NCBI GenBank assembly: GCA_021325375.1
Contig: JAJPHG010000015.1
Location: forward strand, 1-64,000
From: Alphaproteobacteria bacterium
Lineage (GTDB): Bacteria > Pseudomonadota > Alphaproteobacteria > Micropepsales > Micropepsaceae
Direction: 5' to 3'
DNA length: 64,000 nt
Position 1 is the first letter of the stretch; the number at the start of each line of letters is the position of its first letter. The notes beneath the pieces are model-generated. The model was not told where the DNA came from and ran no database searches. It saw nothing but the letters and a program-made list of their open reading frames with translations. The translations under genes were made by a program, and so were the position numbers. Below are positions 1 to 10,093 of the stretch, piece by piece.

Positions 1-488
1 GCGCCGTAGGGCGAGCCGCCGGTGATCTCGTCCAGCGTCATCTGGCCGGCGTGACCGTAGTCCAGCCCCACCACCACCATGCCGAAATGCAACAGGTTGG
101 TGATGATGCCGAACAGCGTCGTCTCCTGGCCGCCGTGCTGGGTGGCGGTCGCGGTGAACGCGCCGCCCACCTTGCCGTGCAGCGCGCCCTTGGCCCACAG
201 CCCGCCTGCCTGGTCGAGGAAGTTCGCCATCTGCGACGACATGCGGCCGAAGCGCGTGCCGGTGCCGACCACGATGGCGTCGTAGTTCGCGAGATCCTCG
301 ATCCTGGCGACGGGCGCCTTCTGGTCGAGCTTGTAATAGGACTTGCTTGCGATCTCCTCCGGCACCAGCTCCGGCACGCGCTTGATGTCGACCTCGGCGC
401 CCGCCTCGCGCGCGCCCTCGGCCACAGCCTCGGCCATCTTCTCGATATGTCCGTAGGCGGAATAATACAGGACAAGCACCTTGGTCAT
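1..488 (-). CDS. wrbA: NAD(P)H:quinone oxidoreductase, WrbA type (3' end outside window)
   Basis: Flavodoxin-fold enzyme that reduces quinones by two electrons using FMN and NAD(P)H. The N-terminus reads [14 protein letters not shown], the beta-strand plus phosphate-binding loop of the flavodoxin fold. [13 protein letters not shown] stretch near residue 80 and an [13 protein letters not shown] stretch near residue 115 are typical WrbA flavin-loop sequences. About 162 residues are visible and the gene runs off the left edge; WrbA is normally about 200 residues, so roughly 40 C-terminal residues are missing. It lies downstream of and on the same strand as the pirin gene, with a hairpin in the 88-base gap. 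This pairing fits redox or quinone stress, which is inference. Identity is very secure. Confidence 0.93.
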   Translation of the reverse strand, partial: MTKVLVLYYSAYGHIEKMAEAVAEGAREAGAEVDIKRVPELVPEEIASKSYYKLDQKAPVARIEDLANYDAIVVGTGTRFGRMSSQMANFLDQAGGLWAKGALHGKVGGAFTATATQHGGQETTLFGIITNLLHFGMVVVGLDYGHAGQMTLDEITGGSPYG

Positions 489-521
489 GACAACTCTCCT
501 TTGACGTTTGGCAAGAAGGGG

Positions 522-558
522 GCGAGCACGGCCCGGAGGGGCCGTGGGCCGTGCTCGC
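522..558 (-). terminator. 12-bp perfect hairpin between pirin and wrbA
   Basis: Arms at 522-533 and 547-558 are perfect 12-base reverse complements around a 13-base loop. The hairpin follows the pirin stop on the minus strand, so it may end or attenuate the pirin transcript before wrbA. No clear T-run follows it, so a classical intrinsic terminator is not certain. Confidence 0.5.
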
Positions 559-576
559 TTACGGTCGGCGGGCTTC

Positions 577-1275
577 TTAAGCCGCGTCGACCAGAACGAG
601 TTCGCTGTCCTCGAGCGCCTTGATCGTGAGCCCCGGCTCGCCGGTGATCGCGGCCCCGTCGCGCGCGTTCACGCGCACGCCGTTGATCTCGACCGCGCCG
701 GACGCCGGCACGAGATAGAGATGGCGTCCGGCAGGCGCGTCGTAATCCGTGCTCTCGCCCTGCTTCAGCGTCGCGCCCAGGACGCGCGCATCGGTGCGGA
801 TGGGAAGCGCGTCGGTGTCGTCCGCAAAGCCGCTCGCCAGCGTGATGAAGCGTCCGGAGCGGTCGCCCTTCGGGAAGGGCTTGGCGCCCCAGCCGGGCTG
901 GCCGCCCTTGGCCGTGGGCTGGATCCAGATCTGGAACAAGGTCGTCGTCTCGGGCTCCAGATTGTATTCGGCGTGGCGGATGCCCGAGCCCGCGCTCATC
1001 ACCTGGACGTCGCCCGCCTCGGTGCGGCCTTCATTGCCTAAGCTGTCTTTGTGGGTGATGGCGCCTTTGCGGACATAGGTCACGATCTCCATGTCGGCAT
1101 GCGGGTGGGGCGGGAAGCCGGTGTTGGGGGCGATCTCGTCGTCGTTCCAGACGCGAAGCGCGCCCCAGCTCATCTTCCTGGGGTCGTGGTACTCGGCGAA
1201 CGAGAAGTGGTGGCGGGCCTTCAGCCAGCCATGGTCGGCGCCGCCGAGCTCGTCGAAAGGTCTCACATCGATCAT
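577..1275 (-). CDS. Pirin family protein
   Basis: A 232-residue bicupin of the pirin family. The metal-binding set is complete: His57 and His59 in [12 protein letters not shown], and His101 and Glu103 in [10 protein letters not shown], the same spacing as human pirin. Some bacterial pirins have quercetin 2,3-dioxygenase activity and others act as redox-sensing co-regulators; the sequence does not decide which. The start chosen is the ATG of [10 protein letters not shown] because the family begins there; the open frame runs much further upstream but across the divergent LysR gene. It is transcribed divergently from that regulator, a standard arrangement for a regulator and its target, and shares a 108-base AT-rich promoter region with it. 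Confidence 0.92.
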   Translation of the reverse strand: MIDVRPFDELGGADHGWLKARHHFSFAEYHDPRKMSWGALRVWNDDEIAPNTGFPPHPHADMEIVTYVRKGAITHKDSLGNEGRTEAGDVQVMSAGSGIRHAEYNLEPETTTLFQIWIQPTAKGGQPGWGAKPFPKGDRSGRFITLASGFADDTDALPIRTDARVLGATLKQGESTDYDAPAGRHLYLVPASGAVEINGVRVNARDGAAITGEPGLTIKALEDSELVLVDAA

Positions 1276-1358
1276 CGGATTTCTCCTTCGCGGCCGGTTG
1301 CCGCTCTTTCCGGCACCAGAGATATCGACAGGGCCTGCAAATAAAAATAGAAACTCTC

Positions 1359-1373
1359 GAAACTCATTGTTTC
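1359..1373. promoter_or_regulatory. Palindromic operator candidate GAAAC-N5-GTTTC
   Basis: A perfect 5-bp inverted repeat with a 5-bp spacer sits in the divergent pirin/LysR promoter region, ending 10 bases before the LysR start codon. A further direct copy of GAAACT overlaps on its left at 1350-1355. Position and symmetry fit a LysR-type autoregulatory site; this is inference, not a matched consensus. Confidence 0.4.
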
Positions 1374-1383
1374 CGGATTTGAC

Positions 1384-2292
1384 ATGTCGACGCTTCCCGA
1401 TTTCGAAGCCCTGGCGGTCTTCGCCAAGGTCGCCGAGGCCCGCTCCTTCGCTGGTGCCGCGGCCGAGCTCAAGCTCTCCAAGCCCACGGTTTCCAAGGCG
1501 GTCAGCCGGCTGGAGGCGCGGCTGGGCACCCGACTCTTCAACCGCACCTCGCGCCGCCTGGCCTTGACCGACGCCGGCCGCCAGCTCGCCGTCCGGGCAA
1601 GCGCGATCCTGGCCGAGGGCGAGGCGGCGGAGAGCGAGGCGCTGGCCCAGTCGCTGAGCCCGCGCGGGCTGGTCAGGCTCGCGGCGCCGATGTCGTTCGG
1701 CGTCCTGCACGTGGCGCCGCTGCTGCCCGAATTCCTCAACCTCTATCCCGAGGTCAGCGTGGACCTGCACTTGAGCGACGCGATCGTCGATCTGATCGGC
1801 GAAGGGTTCGACGCGGCGCTGCGCATCGCGGCGTTGCCGGATTCCTCGCTGGTCGCCAGACGGCTCTGTCCGGTGACGCCGCATCTGGTGGCGGCACCGT
1901 CCTATCTGGCCCAGCACGGCACGCCGAAGCATCCGCTGCACCTCGCCGAGCATTCCTGCCTCGGCTACGCCTATCAGCCGACGCCGGGGACCTGGCGCTT
2001 CAGCAAGAAATCGGGCGAGGTCGCGAGCGTGCGTCCCGCAGGGCGGCTGCGCGTCAACAACGGCGACGCGATGATGCCAGCGCTGATCGCCGGGCTGGGC
2101 CTGGGCGTACTCCCCGATTTCATCCTGCGCGAGGCGCTCGCCGGCGGCTCGCTGAAGATCGTCCTCGGCGATTGGTCGCTGCCGGAGTCGGCGCTGCATT
2201 GGGTGACGCCGCCCGGCGGCCCCAGGCCCAAGCGCGTCGAGGTGCTGGCGGCTTTCCTCGCCGAGCGGCTTTCTCGCAAGAAGGCTGCTTGA
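1384..2292 (+). CDS. LysR-family transcriptional regulator
   Basis: A 302-residue LysR-type regulator, the usual family length. Residues about 5-64 form the winged helix-turn-helix ([20 protein letters not shown], then a [16 protein letters not shown] wing). Residues about 90-300 form the periplasmic-binding-protein-like effector domain. It belongs to the large subgroup with the ALTDAGRQL signature that often controls an adjacent divergent gene, so the pirin gene is the likely target, perhaps with wrbA. The ATG at 1384 is chosen because the HTH begins immediately after it. The effector is unknown. Confidence 0.92.
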   Translation: MSTLPDFEALAVFAKVAEARSFAGAAAELKLSKPTVSKAVSRLEARLGTRLFNRTSRRLALTDAGRQLAVRASAILAEGEAAESEALAQSLSPRGLVRLAAPMSFGVLHVAPLLPEFLNLYPEVSVDLHLSDAIVDLIGEGFDAALRIAALPDSSLVARRLCPVTPHLVAAPSYLAQHGTPKHPLHLAEHSCLGYAYQPTPGTWRFSKKSGEVASVRPAGRLRVNNGDAMMPALIAGLGLGVLPDFILREALAGGSLKIVLGDWSLPESALHWVTPPGGPRPKRVEVLAAFLAERLSRKKAA

Positions 2293-2333
2293 TAGTGTCT
2301 CTTTCACGATTTTTTATAAAACGGGAGAGATCC

Positions 2334-2846
2334 ATGAGACTGGCTGGCCTTGTTCTGATCGCGGCGGTGGGAACAATTTCACCGGCGCTTGCGCAACAGG
2401 TGGGCACCTATACGGGCACAACGCAGGACGGCAGCGCCGTCACCATCATCGTCGCCACCGACCCCAATACGAGCAAGCTGGAGGTCAAGGGCATTTCCTT
2501 CGCCGTCGACATGCTGTGCCAGAAGACGATGGAGACGTTGTCCGACGTCGGCATCGGTCTCGGCGACGGCAGCGACATCGCGGACGACGGCACGTTCTCC
2601 TATGCCAGCTCGGGATTCTTCGACATCGATCTGGTGACGAGCATGACGTTCAAGGGCACCAAGAACCTCAAGGGCAAGGTCGGCGTGAATCTCGCGGCCT
2701 TCGTCCCCGCCATCGGCCACACAAAGCTCACCGACAAGGTGCAGCCCTGCGTGTCGGCGGACCAGCCTTTCACCGCCACCTTCTCCGGCGCCGACGTGTC
2801 GCGCGCGCTGCCGGCGGGCACGGTGAGCGTCAGCCCTCCGCGGTAA
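2334..2846 (+). CDS. Small secreted protein of unknown function
   Basis: A 170-residue protein starting with a clear Sec signal peptide (MRLAGLVLIAAVGTISPALA, cleavage after ALA). The mature part is rich in beta-prone Thr/Gly/Asp stretches and has two cysteines, near residues 62 and 139, that could form a disulfide. I recognise no domain. The ATG at 2334 follows a GGGAG Shine-Dalgarno. It lies 41 bases after the LysR gene on the same strand and overlaps the 3' end of the convergent hibernation-factor gene by 17 bases. It is probably periplasmic. Confidence 0.75.
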   Translation: MRLAGLVLIAAVGTISPALAQQVGTYTGTTQDGSAVTIIVATDPNTSKLEVKGISFAVDMLCQKTMETLSDVGIGLGDGSDIADDGTFSYASSGFFDIDLVTSMTFKGTKNLKGKVGVNLAAFVPAIGHTKLTDKVQPCVSADQPFTATFSGADVSRALPAGTVSVSPPR

Positions 2847-3153
2847 GCGTCTCCAGCTGGCGCAGCGCGCGCTTGAACGCGTCGTGGACGGCGTAGTCCA
2901 GGTCGGCGAGGCGTTCGTCGTCGGACGTGATGTGCCCGACATTGATCTCGCGGTGTGCCGGCAGCGCGATGCGAACGCTCACCTCGAACGGCTCGCCGTG
3001 CTTGTGATGGGCATTGGGTGCGCGCACCACGACGCGGCAGGCGGTCGCCCGCCCGTAACGCTTCTCGATCTTGGAAAGGTTCTTGTCCACCAGCGCGCGG
3101 ACGTGATCGGACGCGCGCAGGCCGTGCAGTTCCAGTTGCAATGGGCTTTCCAT
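2830..3153 (-). CDS. Short ribosome hibernation promoting factor / RaiA-like protein
   Basis: A 107-residue protein that matches the short HPF/YfiA ribosome-associated fold across its length: a beta strand (LQLELHGLRAS), a helix with LVDKNLSKIEKRYGRA, central strands ending VSVRIALP, and a final basic helix (AVHDAFKRALRQLETL). Such proteins bind the 30S decoding and tRNA sites and silence idle ribosomes in stationary phase. The C-terminal dimerisation domain of long HPF is absent, so 100S dimers are not expected from this protein alone. The last 17 bases overlap the convergent secreted-protein gene. Divergent from hutI, with 87 bases between them. Confidence 0.85.
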   Translation of the reverse strand: MESPLQLELHGLRASDHVRALVDKNLSKIEKRYGRATACRVVVRAPNAHHKHGEPFEVSVRIALPAHREINVGHITSDDERLADLDYAVHDAFKRALRQLETLTAEG

Positions 3154-3240
3154 GTCTGCACCTCTCTATCGATACAGAGCTAGGTATGCTAATCCCGCCC
3201 TGCAACGCTGCCTACGAAAAACCGGAAAAAAAGACGACAT

Positions 3241-4449
3241 ATGTGGGACGTGCTGCTCACCGATTGTAACGCGGCAACCATGGTGGGGGTTGCGCCTTAC
3301 GGCGCGATCCCGGACGCCGCGATCGGCATCGCGCAGGGAAAGCTCGCCTATGTCGGGCCGCGCGCGGGCGCCGGTCCGGCACATACGGTCAGGCCTCTGG
3401 ACGGCGCTTGGGTGACGCCGGGGCTCGTCGATTGCCACACCCATCTCGTCTTCGCCGGCAACCGCGCCGGCGAATGGGAGATGCGCCGAAAGGGCGCGAG
3501 CTATGAAGACATCGCACGTGCCGGCGGCGGCATCGTCTCGACCGTGAAGGCGACGCGCGCGGCAAGCGAGGACGCGCTGGTCGAAAGTGCTTCGCGCCGC
3601 GCCCGCGCGATGCGCGCGCAAGGCACGACGACGGTCGAAGTGAAATCCGGCTACGGCCTCGATCTCGCGACCGAGACGAGGATGCTGCGCGCGGCCGGGC
3701 GTTTGGGCGAGGGGCTGCGCGTCGCACGCACCTTCCTGGGCGCGCACGCCCTGCCGCCGGAGTTCAAGGACGACCGCGCAGGTTATGTCGATCTCGTCTG
3801 CGAAACGATGATCCCGGCCATCGCGCGCGAAAAGCTCGCCGATGCGGTGGACGCGTTCTGCGAGGGCATCGCGTTCACGCCTGCCGAGACCGAGCGCGTG
3901 TTCGCCACGGCCAAGGCGCACGGCCTGCGCGTCAAGCTGCATGCCGAGCAGCTCAGCGATTGCGGCGGCGCGGCGCTGGCCGCGAAATACAATGCGCTCT
4001 CCGCCGATCATCTGGAGCATGCGAGCGAAGCGGGCATCGCGGCCATGGCGCGCGCCGGGACGGCCGCGGTGCTCTTGCCGGTCGCGTTCTATTTCCTGCG
4101 CGAGACGAAGAAGCCCCCGGTCGCGGCGCTGCGCGTGGCGGGCGTGCCCATCGCCATCGCGACGGACTGCAACCCCGGCACCTCGCCCGCGGCCTCGCCG
4201 CTGATGGCGATGAACATGGCCTGCACCCTGTTCGACATGACGCCGCAAGAGGCCCTGGCCGGGATGACGCGCAACGCGGCCAAGGCGCTGGGCCTCGAAG
4301 ACGAGATCGGCACGCTGGAGGCGGGCAAAGCCGCCGACCTCGCGATCTGGCGGGTTTGCGATCCGTGCGAACTCGCCTATTGGATCGGCGCGGATCTGCT
4401 TGCCGACCGCTATTTCCAGGGACGCTCCGACAACGAGATTGCATCATGA
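3241..4449 (+). CDS. hutI: Imidazolonepropionase
   Basis: Third enzyme of histidine degradation: it hydrolyses 4-imidazolone-5-propionate to N-formimino-glutamate in the cytosol. The 402-residue length is that of the family. It is an amidohydrolase with the metal-binding motif VDCHTHLVF (His66 and His68), a later KLHAEQLSD His, an SADHLEHAS His and a metal Asp in [11 protein letters not shown]. Its stop overlaps the hutU start as ATGA (4446-4449), so the two are translationally coupled. No hutH, hutG/hutF or hutC regulator is present in this window, so the pathway must be completed elsewhere. Confidence 0.97.
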   Translation: MWDVLLTDCNAATMVGVAPYGAIPDAAIGIAQGKLAYVGPRAGAGPAHTVRPLDGAWVTPGLVDCHTHLVFAGNRAGEWEMRRKGASYEDIARAGGGIVSTVKATRAASEDALVESASRRARAMRAQGTTTVEVKSGYGLDLATETRMLRAAGRLGEGLRVARTFLGAHALPPEFKDDRAGYVDLVCETMIPAIAREKLADAVDAFCEGIAFTPAETERVFATAKAHGLRVKLHAEQLSDCGGAALAAKYNALSADHLEHASEAGIAAMARAGTAAVLLPVAFYFLRETKKPPVAALRVAGVPIAIATDCNPGTSPAASPLMAMNMACTLFDMTPQEALAGMTRNAAKALGLEDEIGTLEAGKAADLAIWRVCDPCELAYWIGADLLADRYFQGRSDNEIAS

Positions 4450-6104
4450 GCGACATGAAGAACACACGCGTGATCAGAAGCCCGCGCGGGCCCGAGCGGA
4501 CTTGCAAGACCTGGGGCGCGGAAGCGGCGATGCGCATGCTGATGAACAACCTCGATTCCGAGGTCGCGGAGCGGCCGCAGGACCTCGTCGTCTATGGCGG
4601 CATCGGCAAGGCCGCGCGCAATTGGAACGCCTTCGACCGCATCGTGGAGAGCCTGAAGACGCTCGACGCCGACCAGACGCTGCTCGTGCAGTCGGGAAAG
4701 CCCGTCGGCGTGTTCCGCACCCATGAAGGCGCGCCGCGCGTCCTCATCGCCAATTCCAACCTCGTGCCCAAATGGGCCGATTGGGCGCATTTCAACGAGC
4801 TCGATAAGAAGGGCCTGATGATGTACGGCCAGATGACGGCCGGCTCGTGGATCTATATCGGCAGCCAGGGCATCGTTCAGGGCACATACGAGACCTTCGC
4901 CGAGATGGGCCGCCGGCATTTCGGCGGCGATCTCTCCGGCAAATGGATCCTGACCGCCGGCCTCGGCGGCATGGGCGGCGCGCAACCGCTCGCGGCGACG
5001 ATGGCGGGCGCCTCGATGCTCGCCATCGAGTGCCAGCCCTCGCGCATCGAGAAGCGGCTGGAGACGCGCTATCTCGACAAAGGCGTCACCGATCTCGACG
5101 AGGCTTTGAAGCTTGTGCGCGAGTCGAAGACGCCGATCTCCGTCGGCCTGCTCGGCAACGCCGCGGAGATATTGCCCGAGCTCGTGCGCCGCGGCGTGCG
5201 CCCCGACGCGGTGACCGACCAGACGAGCGCGCACGATCCCGGCAACGGCTATCTGCCCGAGGGCTGGTCGCTGGCGGAATGGGAGGCGAAGCGCGTCTCC
5301 GATCCGAAAGCGGTCGATGCGGCGGCGCGCAAATCCATCGCCAGGCATGTGCGCGCGATGCTCGATTTCGCCAGGCAGGGCATTCCCACCTTCGACTACG
5401 GCAACAACATCCGCCAGGTCGCCAAGGACGAGGGCGTCGCGGACGCGTTCGACTTCCCGGGCTTCGTGCCGGCCTATATCCGTCCGCTGTTCTGCCGCGG
5501 CATCGGCCCGTTCCGCTGGGCGGCGCTGTCGGGCGAGGCCGAGGACATCTACAAGACCGACGCGGCGATGAAGGCGCTGTTCCCGCAGAACACGCATCTG
5601 CATCGCTGGCTCGACATGGCGCGCGAGCGCATCGCGTTCCAGGGCCTGCCCGCGCGCATCTGCTGGATCGGGCTCGGCGAGCGCGACCGCGCCGGCATGA
5701 TGTTCAACGACATGGTGGCGCGCGGCGAGCTCAAGGCGCCCATCGTCATCGGCCGCGATCACCTGGATTCCGGCTCGGTCGCCAGCCCCAACCGCGAGAC
5801 CGAAGCCATGCGCGACGGCTCGGACGCGGTGTCGGACTGGCCGATGCTGAACGCGCTGCTCAACACCGCGTCGGGCGCGACCTGGGTGTCCTTGCATCAC
5901 GGCGGCGGTGTCGGCATGGGCTATTCGCAGCACGCCGGCGTCGTCATCGTCGCCGACGGCACGGACGCGGCGCGCGAGAAGCTGGCGCGCGTCTTGTGGA
6001 ACGATCCGGCGACCGGCGTCATGCGCCACGCCGATGCCGGCTACGAGATCGCGCTCGACGCCGCGCGGGAGCACCATCTCGATCTGCCCGCGATCCTGCC
6101 CTAA
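4446..6104 (+). CDS. hutU: Urocanate hydratase
   Basis: Converts urocanate to imidazolonepropionate with a tightly bound NAD+ as electrophile, supplying the substrate of HutI. The 552-residue length matches the family. Recognisable stretches include [14 protein letters not shown] at the N-terminus, [11 protein letters not shown], the nucleotide-binding [20 protein letters not shown], and the C-terminal [15 protein letters not shown] containing family-conserved residues. The start is fixed by the ATGA overlap with hutI. The two genes form a minimal hutI-hutU operon, in the order reverse to the pathway. Confidence 0.97.
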   Translation: MSDMKNTRVIRSPRGPERTCKTWGAEAAMRMLMNNLDSEVAERPQDLVVYGGIGKAARNWNAFDRIVESLKTLDADQTLLVQSGKPVGVFRTHEGAPRVLIANSNLVPKWADWAHFNELDKKGLMMYGQMTAGSWIYIGSQGIVQGTYETFAEMGRRHFGGDLSGKWILTAGLGGMGGAQPLAATMAGASMLAIECQPSRIEKRLETRYLDKGVTDLDEALKLVRESKTPISVGLLGNAAEILPELVRRGVRPDAVTDQTSAHDPGNGYLPEGWSLAEWEAKRVSDPKAVDAAARKSIARHVRAMLDFARQGIPTFDYGNNIRQVAKDEGVADAFDFPGFVPAYIRPLFCRGIGPFRWAALSGEAEDIYKTDAAMKALFPQNTHLHRWLDMARERIAFQGLPARICWIGLGERDRAGMMFNDMVARGELKAPIVIGRDHLDSGSVASPNRETEAMRDGSDAVSDWPMLNALLNTASGATWVSLHHGGGVGMGYSQHAGVVIVADGTDAAREKLARVLWNDPATGVMRHADAGYEIALDAAREHHLDLPAILP

Positions 6105-6133
6105 GCGCTTCGCAAATCCGCGTCCGACCTGCT

Positions 6134-6346
6134 ATGACTGCGCCCATGGATCAGCAGAACCAGCCAGCCAAGCCGCATTGGGCTTGGCCGCACGTCATCG
6201 CGGTCGTGGCCGCAATCGTCGCCTATTTCGTGATCTTCCGCTACACGGGCGACGCCGACGTGCTGCCCACCATTGCCTTGGCAGTGGCGATGGGCGGTGC
6301 CGCCTGGGTCGCGGCCTGGGCCTATCTCTTCCGCGCGCGGCGGTAG
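6134..6346 (+). CDS. Small two-helix membrane protein
   Basis: A 70-residue protein with two hydrophobic segments (about residues 20-36 and 47-66) separated by a short polar loop RYTGDAD, ending in a basic RARR tail. It starts 29 bases after hutU on the same strand, so it may be cotranscribed. A second in-frame ATG at 6146 is an alternative start. Its 3' end overlaps the convergent sulfotransferase gene by 25 bases. I do not recognise a family; it is probably a real inner-membrane protein but its function is unknown. Confidence 0.6.
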   Translation: MTAPMDQQNQPAKPHWAWPHVIAVVAAIVAYFVIFRYTGDADVLPTIALAVAMGGAAWVAAWAYLFRARR

Positions 6347-7044
6347 CCGAAGGCTTTGGAATAGTCCTTCGTAGCAAGCTCGATCTTCCTCTGCTGCGCC
6401 GCAGTGAGCACCTTCTTGAACTTGCCCACGCGCCCGTCGCCGACATGGCCGGGATGCCACTGCGTCGTGAAGTCGAACGCGTTGGGATCGGTCTCGCCCT
6501 TGTGGAGCTTCTCGATCTTCTTCTGTACCGCCTCGCGCGTCAGCGAACGGAAGATGCGCGTGCGCGCCGCCTTCGAAAGGCGCACGCCGAGGAAGCGCGC
6601 TACATGATCGACGGTGCGCTCGTCGTCCGCGAAGCCGTCCTCGTAGCGCAGGATCATGGCCCCGCGCTCGCGCGAAAGCGCTACGACGTGTCCGGCGCCC
6701 ACGCGCACGTCGCGCAGCGACGATTCGAAGGAATGGCCGAAGCGCTGCATCAGCGAGGCCACGGAATCGCGCGGCTCGCGCACGCTCACCAGCACCTTGC
6801 CGCGCGCGAAACGGGTGAGGAACAGGATGGACCTCGAGGGCTCGTGGCTCTTGATGACCAGGATCTGCGCCTTCTCGGCGCCCACAGGCAGCATCGCCGA
6901 ATTGTCGGCGAAGAACGCCGCGACCGCGCCCCTGGGCAGGCGGGCCTCTTTGAGGATGCGGATGGCGACGTTATACAGCCACGTCGACCCGCTGCTCTTC
7001 AATCCGAGGCACAGGATCACGCGCGGCGGGGCTTGTTTGGGCAT
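6322..7044 (-). CDS. Sulfotransferase-family protein
   Basis: A 240-residue protein with a PAPS-dependent sulfotransferase N-terminus: the 5'-phosphosulfate-binding loop is LKSSGSTWLYN (residues 15-25) and the 3'-phosphate-binding region is VSVREPRDSVASLMQ near residue 80. A KSHEP motif lies between them. Such enzymes move sulfate from PAPS to a hydroxyl of a glycan or small molecule. The C-terminal part is basic. The ATG at 7044 places the PAPS loop at the expected distance from the N-terminus. It is divergent from the large GT4 gene (49 bases apart), and a second sulfotransferase lies just beyond that gene, suggesting glycan sulfation. Acceptor unknown. Confidence 0.8.
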   Translation of the reverse strand: MPKQAPPRVILCLGLKSSGSTWLYNVAIRILKEARLPRGAVAAFFADNSAMLPVGAEKAQILVIKSHEPSRSILFLTRFARGKVLVSVREPRDSVASLMQRFGHSFESSLRDVRVGAGHVVALSRERGAMILRYEDGFADDERTVDHVARFLGVRLSKAARTRIFRSLTREAVQKKIEKLHKGETDPNAFDFTTQWHPGHVGDGRVGKFKKVLTAAQQRKIELATKDYSKAFGYRRARKR

Positions 7045-7093
7045 CTTGGCGGGTTGAACAGCATGGCGGGCGGGCGGTTGTAAAGGTGGATTG

Positions 7094-10093
7094 GTGAGCG
7101 ACGAACAGATTTCCTCCGGCGCCGAGCAGGACACCGCAAGGCGCCTCGTGCGTATGTTCGACGCCGACCGGACGGCCGCGCTCGCCCGCTTCCGCGATCT
7201 TCTCGGCCGCAAGGGGCAGGCGGGCAGGGTGCTGCAGCTCATCAACCGCGCCGACCGGCCCGACGTGGTGGCGGCGCTGGCCGAAGTCCCGGCCTTCGAC
7301 GCCAAGACCGCGGAGCTCGTCGTCGTCGAAAGCGCGCGCGCCTTCATGCGCCGCGGCGAACGTGGGCGCGCCGAGGCGCTGCTCGCAAGCGCGTCGGCGA
7401 CGCGCAAGGGCGACTACAGTTTCCAATACGCCGCGGGGCGCGTGTTCGCGGAAGTGCGCCTGCACGACAAGGCGCTGCCCTATTTCGAGGCGGCGCTGGC
7501 CGCCAGGCCGACGCAGCAGGCGGCCGAGCGCGTTTTCGCCTGCCGCCTCGCGCTCCAGCAATATCGCGAGGCGATGGTCGCGATGGGCCGCATCGCGCGC
7601 GCCGGGACCTGGCGCGAGGCGATGGCGAAGGACTTCGCGTTCCTGCTCAGGCATATCGAGCTCGGCCGGCTCGATCCCGACATCGCCTATGCGCTGTCCG
7701 AGCTCACCGGCGCCGAGGCGATCGTCGCGCCCGCGCTGATGCCGCATCTGATCGCGCTCGACCTGCGCGATTGCGTGCTTTCTTCCGTCGACCGCGCGGT
7801 GGCGAGTCTGCGGCACTGGGACGAGGAGACGCTGCTCGCGGTCATCCCTTATCTCGCAAAGCTCGGCCAGATCGATCCTCTGCTGCGCATCCGCGACCAG
7901 ATCGATGCGCCATCGCCCGCTGTCGCCAAGGCCTTCGCGGAAACGCTCGACAAGCTTGCGCCCGCGAAGATGGCACAGCATCTGGTGCCCGATCTGAGCG
8001 GCTTCACGAACGACAAATCCTGGCGCGACGCCGACGGCGTGGCGCTGCTGCGTCTCATCCCCAGGCTTGTCGCAAAGGCCGATGCGCCGCGCTTCTATGC
8101 GCGCGAGCGGCACCGCATCGCGCGTCTTGCCGCGCGCGTGCTCGGAACCCAGGATGGCGCCGTCGAGGCGCTGGTCGCGCTCGTGCTTCACGTCGCGGAG
8201 CCGCAGGTCGCGCAGTTCTTCTCAGGCCCCGAGCTGCGCGATCTCTCCAGCGCCATCGGCGAGGCGACAAGGCAGGCACAGGCGCAGGCAGGTTCGCGGC
8301 TGGCGAAGCTGCGCGACGGCTATGCGGATTTCTTCTTCGAGCGGCGCGTCGCGGCCGACCGTCTCGCGCTCGAAAGCGACGTGAACTTCACCGAGGCCGC
8401 GTTCGACTATTTCGCGACGCTGGTCAATTGGCGGCCCGCGATCCAGACCCCGGTGGGCGAGGCGCTGGCCGAGCGCCTTGCCCGGCCCGCGCTCAAGCTC
8501 GGCGACGGGCCGGTGCTCGACGTGCTCGCCTGCTGGGGCTTGATGCAGGCGCGTCCGCCCTGGTCGCTCGCGGTACCGGAGCAGTTCGCCGAAGTGTGGC
8601 CGTGGTACCTGAACGGCCTCATCGCGCGGCGCGCGATCCCGCCGCGCTGCTTCGAGCCGGGCATCAAGGCCTATCTCGACGAGGTGCTGCTGAAGGACGA
8701 TCTGGCCGGACTGTCCGTCAACCGCTTCGCGCAGATCGTCAGCGCGCGCACGCCCGAATACCGCCGCTTCGATCTCGGCAATCTCGTCGACCGCATCCTG
8801 TTGGCGCTGGAGCTCACCGCCGGGCTTCTCGCGCAGACCCCGCAATTCCTGCCTTTCGTGAAGGCGATGTTCGACAGTCCCGTGCTCGCGCGCGCGATCG
8901 CCGAATTGGGCGGTGCGGCGCTCATCGATGCGGTGGGCGGCAAGATCGAGGCGCGGCCTGCCGCTCGCGCGTCCAGCAGCGTGCAGGACATCCTGCTCGT
9001 CGGCCATGGCGGGCGCGAGACGGGGCTGGGACGCAATTTCGGCATGCTGGCGAAGGGGCTTTCGAGCGAAGGCCTTGCCGTCACCCAGGTCAATTTCGAC
9101 GCGGGCGCGGACGCGATCAGCGAGGAGATCGCGCGCTGGTACGCCCAGCGCAGCTCCAAGCCCATCGTCGTGCTCGCGGTGAACGCGCACGACGCGCCGG
9201 ACATCTTCATGAAGGACCGCGGCAACATCGTCGCGGAATGCTACACCGCCGGCTTCTATCTCTGGGAAGTCTCACACGTGCCCGACGTGCAGAGGCTCGG
9301 CGTCGAGCTCGTCGACGAGATCTGGGCGCCGACGAAATACGTGGCAAGCATCTACGCGCCCCACAAGCCGACGCATGTCGTCGGCAAAGGGCTGTTCACC
9401 GGCGACGAGCCGTTCTTCGCGCATCGCAAGCTTGCGGGCCAGAACCCGCGCTTCACCTTCGTGACCGCCTTCGATTTCGATTCCTCGATCGAGCGCAAGA
9501 ACCCGCTCGCCGCCGTGCGCGCGTTCCAGTGTGCCTTCCCCGGCAACGAGAAGGTCGAGCTGGTGGTGAAGACCTCCAACGTCAATCCGCAGCATTGGAG
9601 CAACGTCTCGGGCCAATGGGAGCGCGTGGCCGCGGCGGCCGCGTCCGACAAGCGCATCCGGCTCGTCACCGAGCGCTACAGCGACGAGGCGATGACGGCC
9701 TTGGTGCGCGACGCGGATTGCATCGTCTCGCTGCATCGTTCGGAAGGCTTCGGCTATCTCATCTCGGACGCGATGGCGTTCGGCGTGCCGGTGATCGCGA
9801 CGGATTATTCCGGCAATGCCGATTTCTGCAACGTAGAGACTTCGTTCCCCGTGAGCTACCGCATGATCGCGGTGCCGCAGGGCGCGGCGCGCTGGCGCGT
9901 CGACGGCGCGCAGTGGGCCGACCCCGACGTGGACGCGGCGGCGGCGCAGATGCGAAGCGTTTTCCTCGACCAGCAGGGCGCGCTCGCCAAGGCCGCGCGC
10001 GCGCGCGAGGCGATCAAGATCCAACTCGGAATCGACACTTTCAAGACGACGCTCGCCGCGCGCATCCGCGCCATCGCCGAAAGGCTCAATTGA
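7094..10093 (+). CDS. Large glycosyltransferase with helical N-terminus and GT4 C-terminus
   Basis: A 999-residue protein. Residues about 1-600 are alpha-helical and TPR-like, with Ala/Leu/Arg-rich repeats. Residues about 630-999 form a GT-B glycosyltransferase. The acceptor half begins DILLVGHGGRETGLGR, and the donor half has the FTFVTAFDFDSS strand and the HRSEGFGYLISDAM loop near residue 885, where the second acid of the usual EX7E motif is Asp. The GTG at 7094 is chosen over the in-frame TTG one codon earlier because of the GGTGGA sequence upstream. Its stop overlaps the next start by one base. It probably adds sugars to the island's polysaccharide; substrate unknown. Confidence 0.8.
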   Translation: MSDEQISSGAEQDTARRLVRMFDADRTAALARFRDLLGRKGQAGRVLQLINRADRPDVVAALAEVPAFDAKTAELVVVESARAFMRRGERGRAEALLASASATRKGDYSFQYAAGRVFAEVRLHDKALPYFEAALAARPTQQAAERVFACRLALQQYREAMVAMGRIARAGTWREAMAKDFAFLLRHIELGRLDPDIAYALSELTGAEAIVAPALMPHLIALDLRDCVLSSVDRAVASLRHWDEETLLAVIPYLAKLGQIDPLLRIRDQIDAPSPAVAKAFAETLDKLAPAKMAQHLVPDLSGFTNDKSWRDADGVALLRLIPRLVAKADAPRFYARERHRIARLAARVLGTQDGAVEALVALVLHVAEPQVAQFFSGPELRDLSSAIGEATRQAQAQAGSRLAKLRDGYADFFFERRVAADRLALESDVNFTEAAFDYFATLVNWRPAIQTPVGEALAERLARPALKLGDGPVLDVLACWGLMQARPPWSLAVPEQFAEVWPWYLNGLIARRAIPPRCFEPGIKAYLDEVLLKDDLAGLSVNRFAQIVSARTPEYRRFDLGNLVDRILLALELTAGLLAQTPQFLPFVKAMFDSPVLARAIAELGGAALIDAVGGKIEARPAARASSSVQDILLVGHGGRETGLGRNFGMLAKGLSSEGLAVTQVNFDAGADAISEEIARWYAQRSSKPIVVLAVNAHDAPDIFMKDRGNIVAECYTAGFYLWEVSHVPDVQRLGVELVDEIWAPTKYVASIYAPHKPTHVVGKGLFTGDEPFFAHRKLAGQNPRFTFVTAFDFDSSIERKNPLAAVRAFQCAFPGNEKVELVVKTSNVNPQHWSNVSGQWERVAAAAASDKRIRLVTERYSDEAMTALVRDADCIVSLHRSEGFGYLISDAMAFGVPVIATDYSGNADFCNVETSFPVSYRMIAVPQGAARWRVDGAQWADPDVDAAAAQMRSVFLDQQGALAKAARAREAIKIQLGIDTFKTTLAARIRAIAERLN

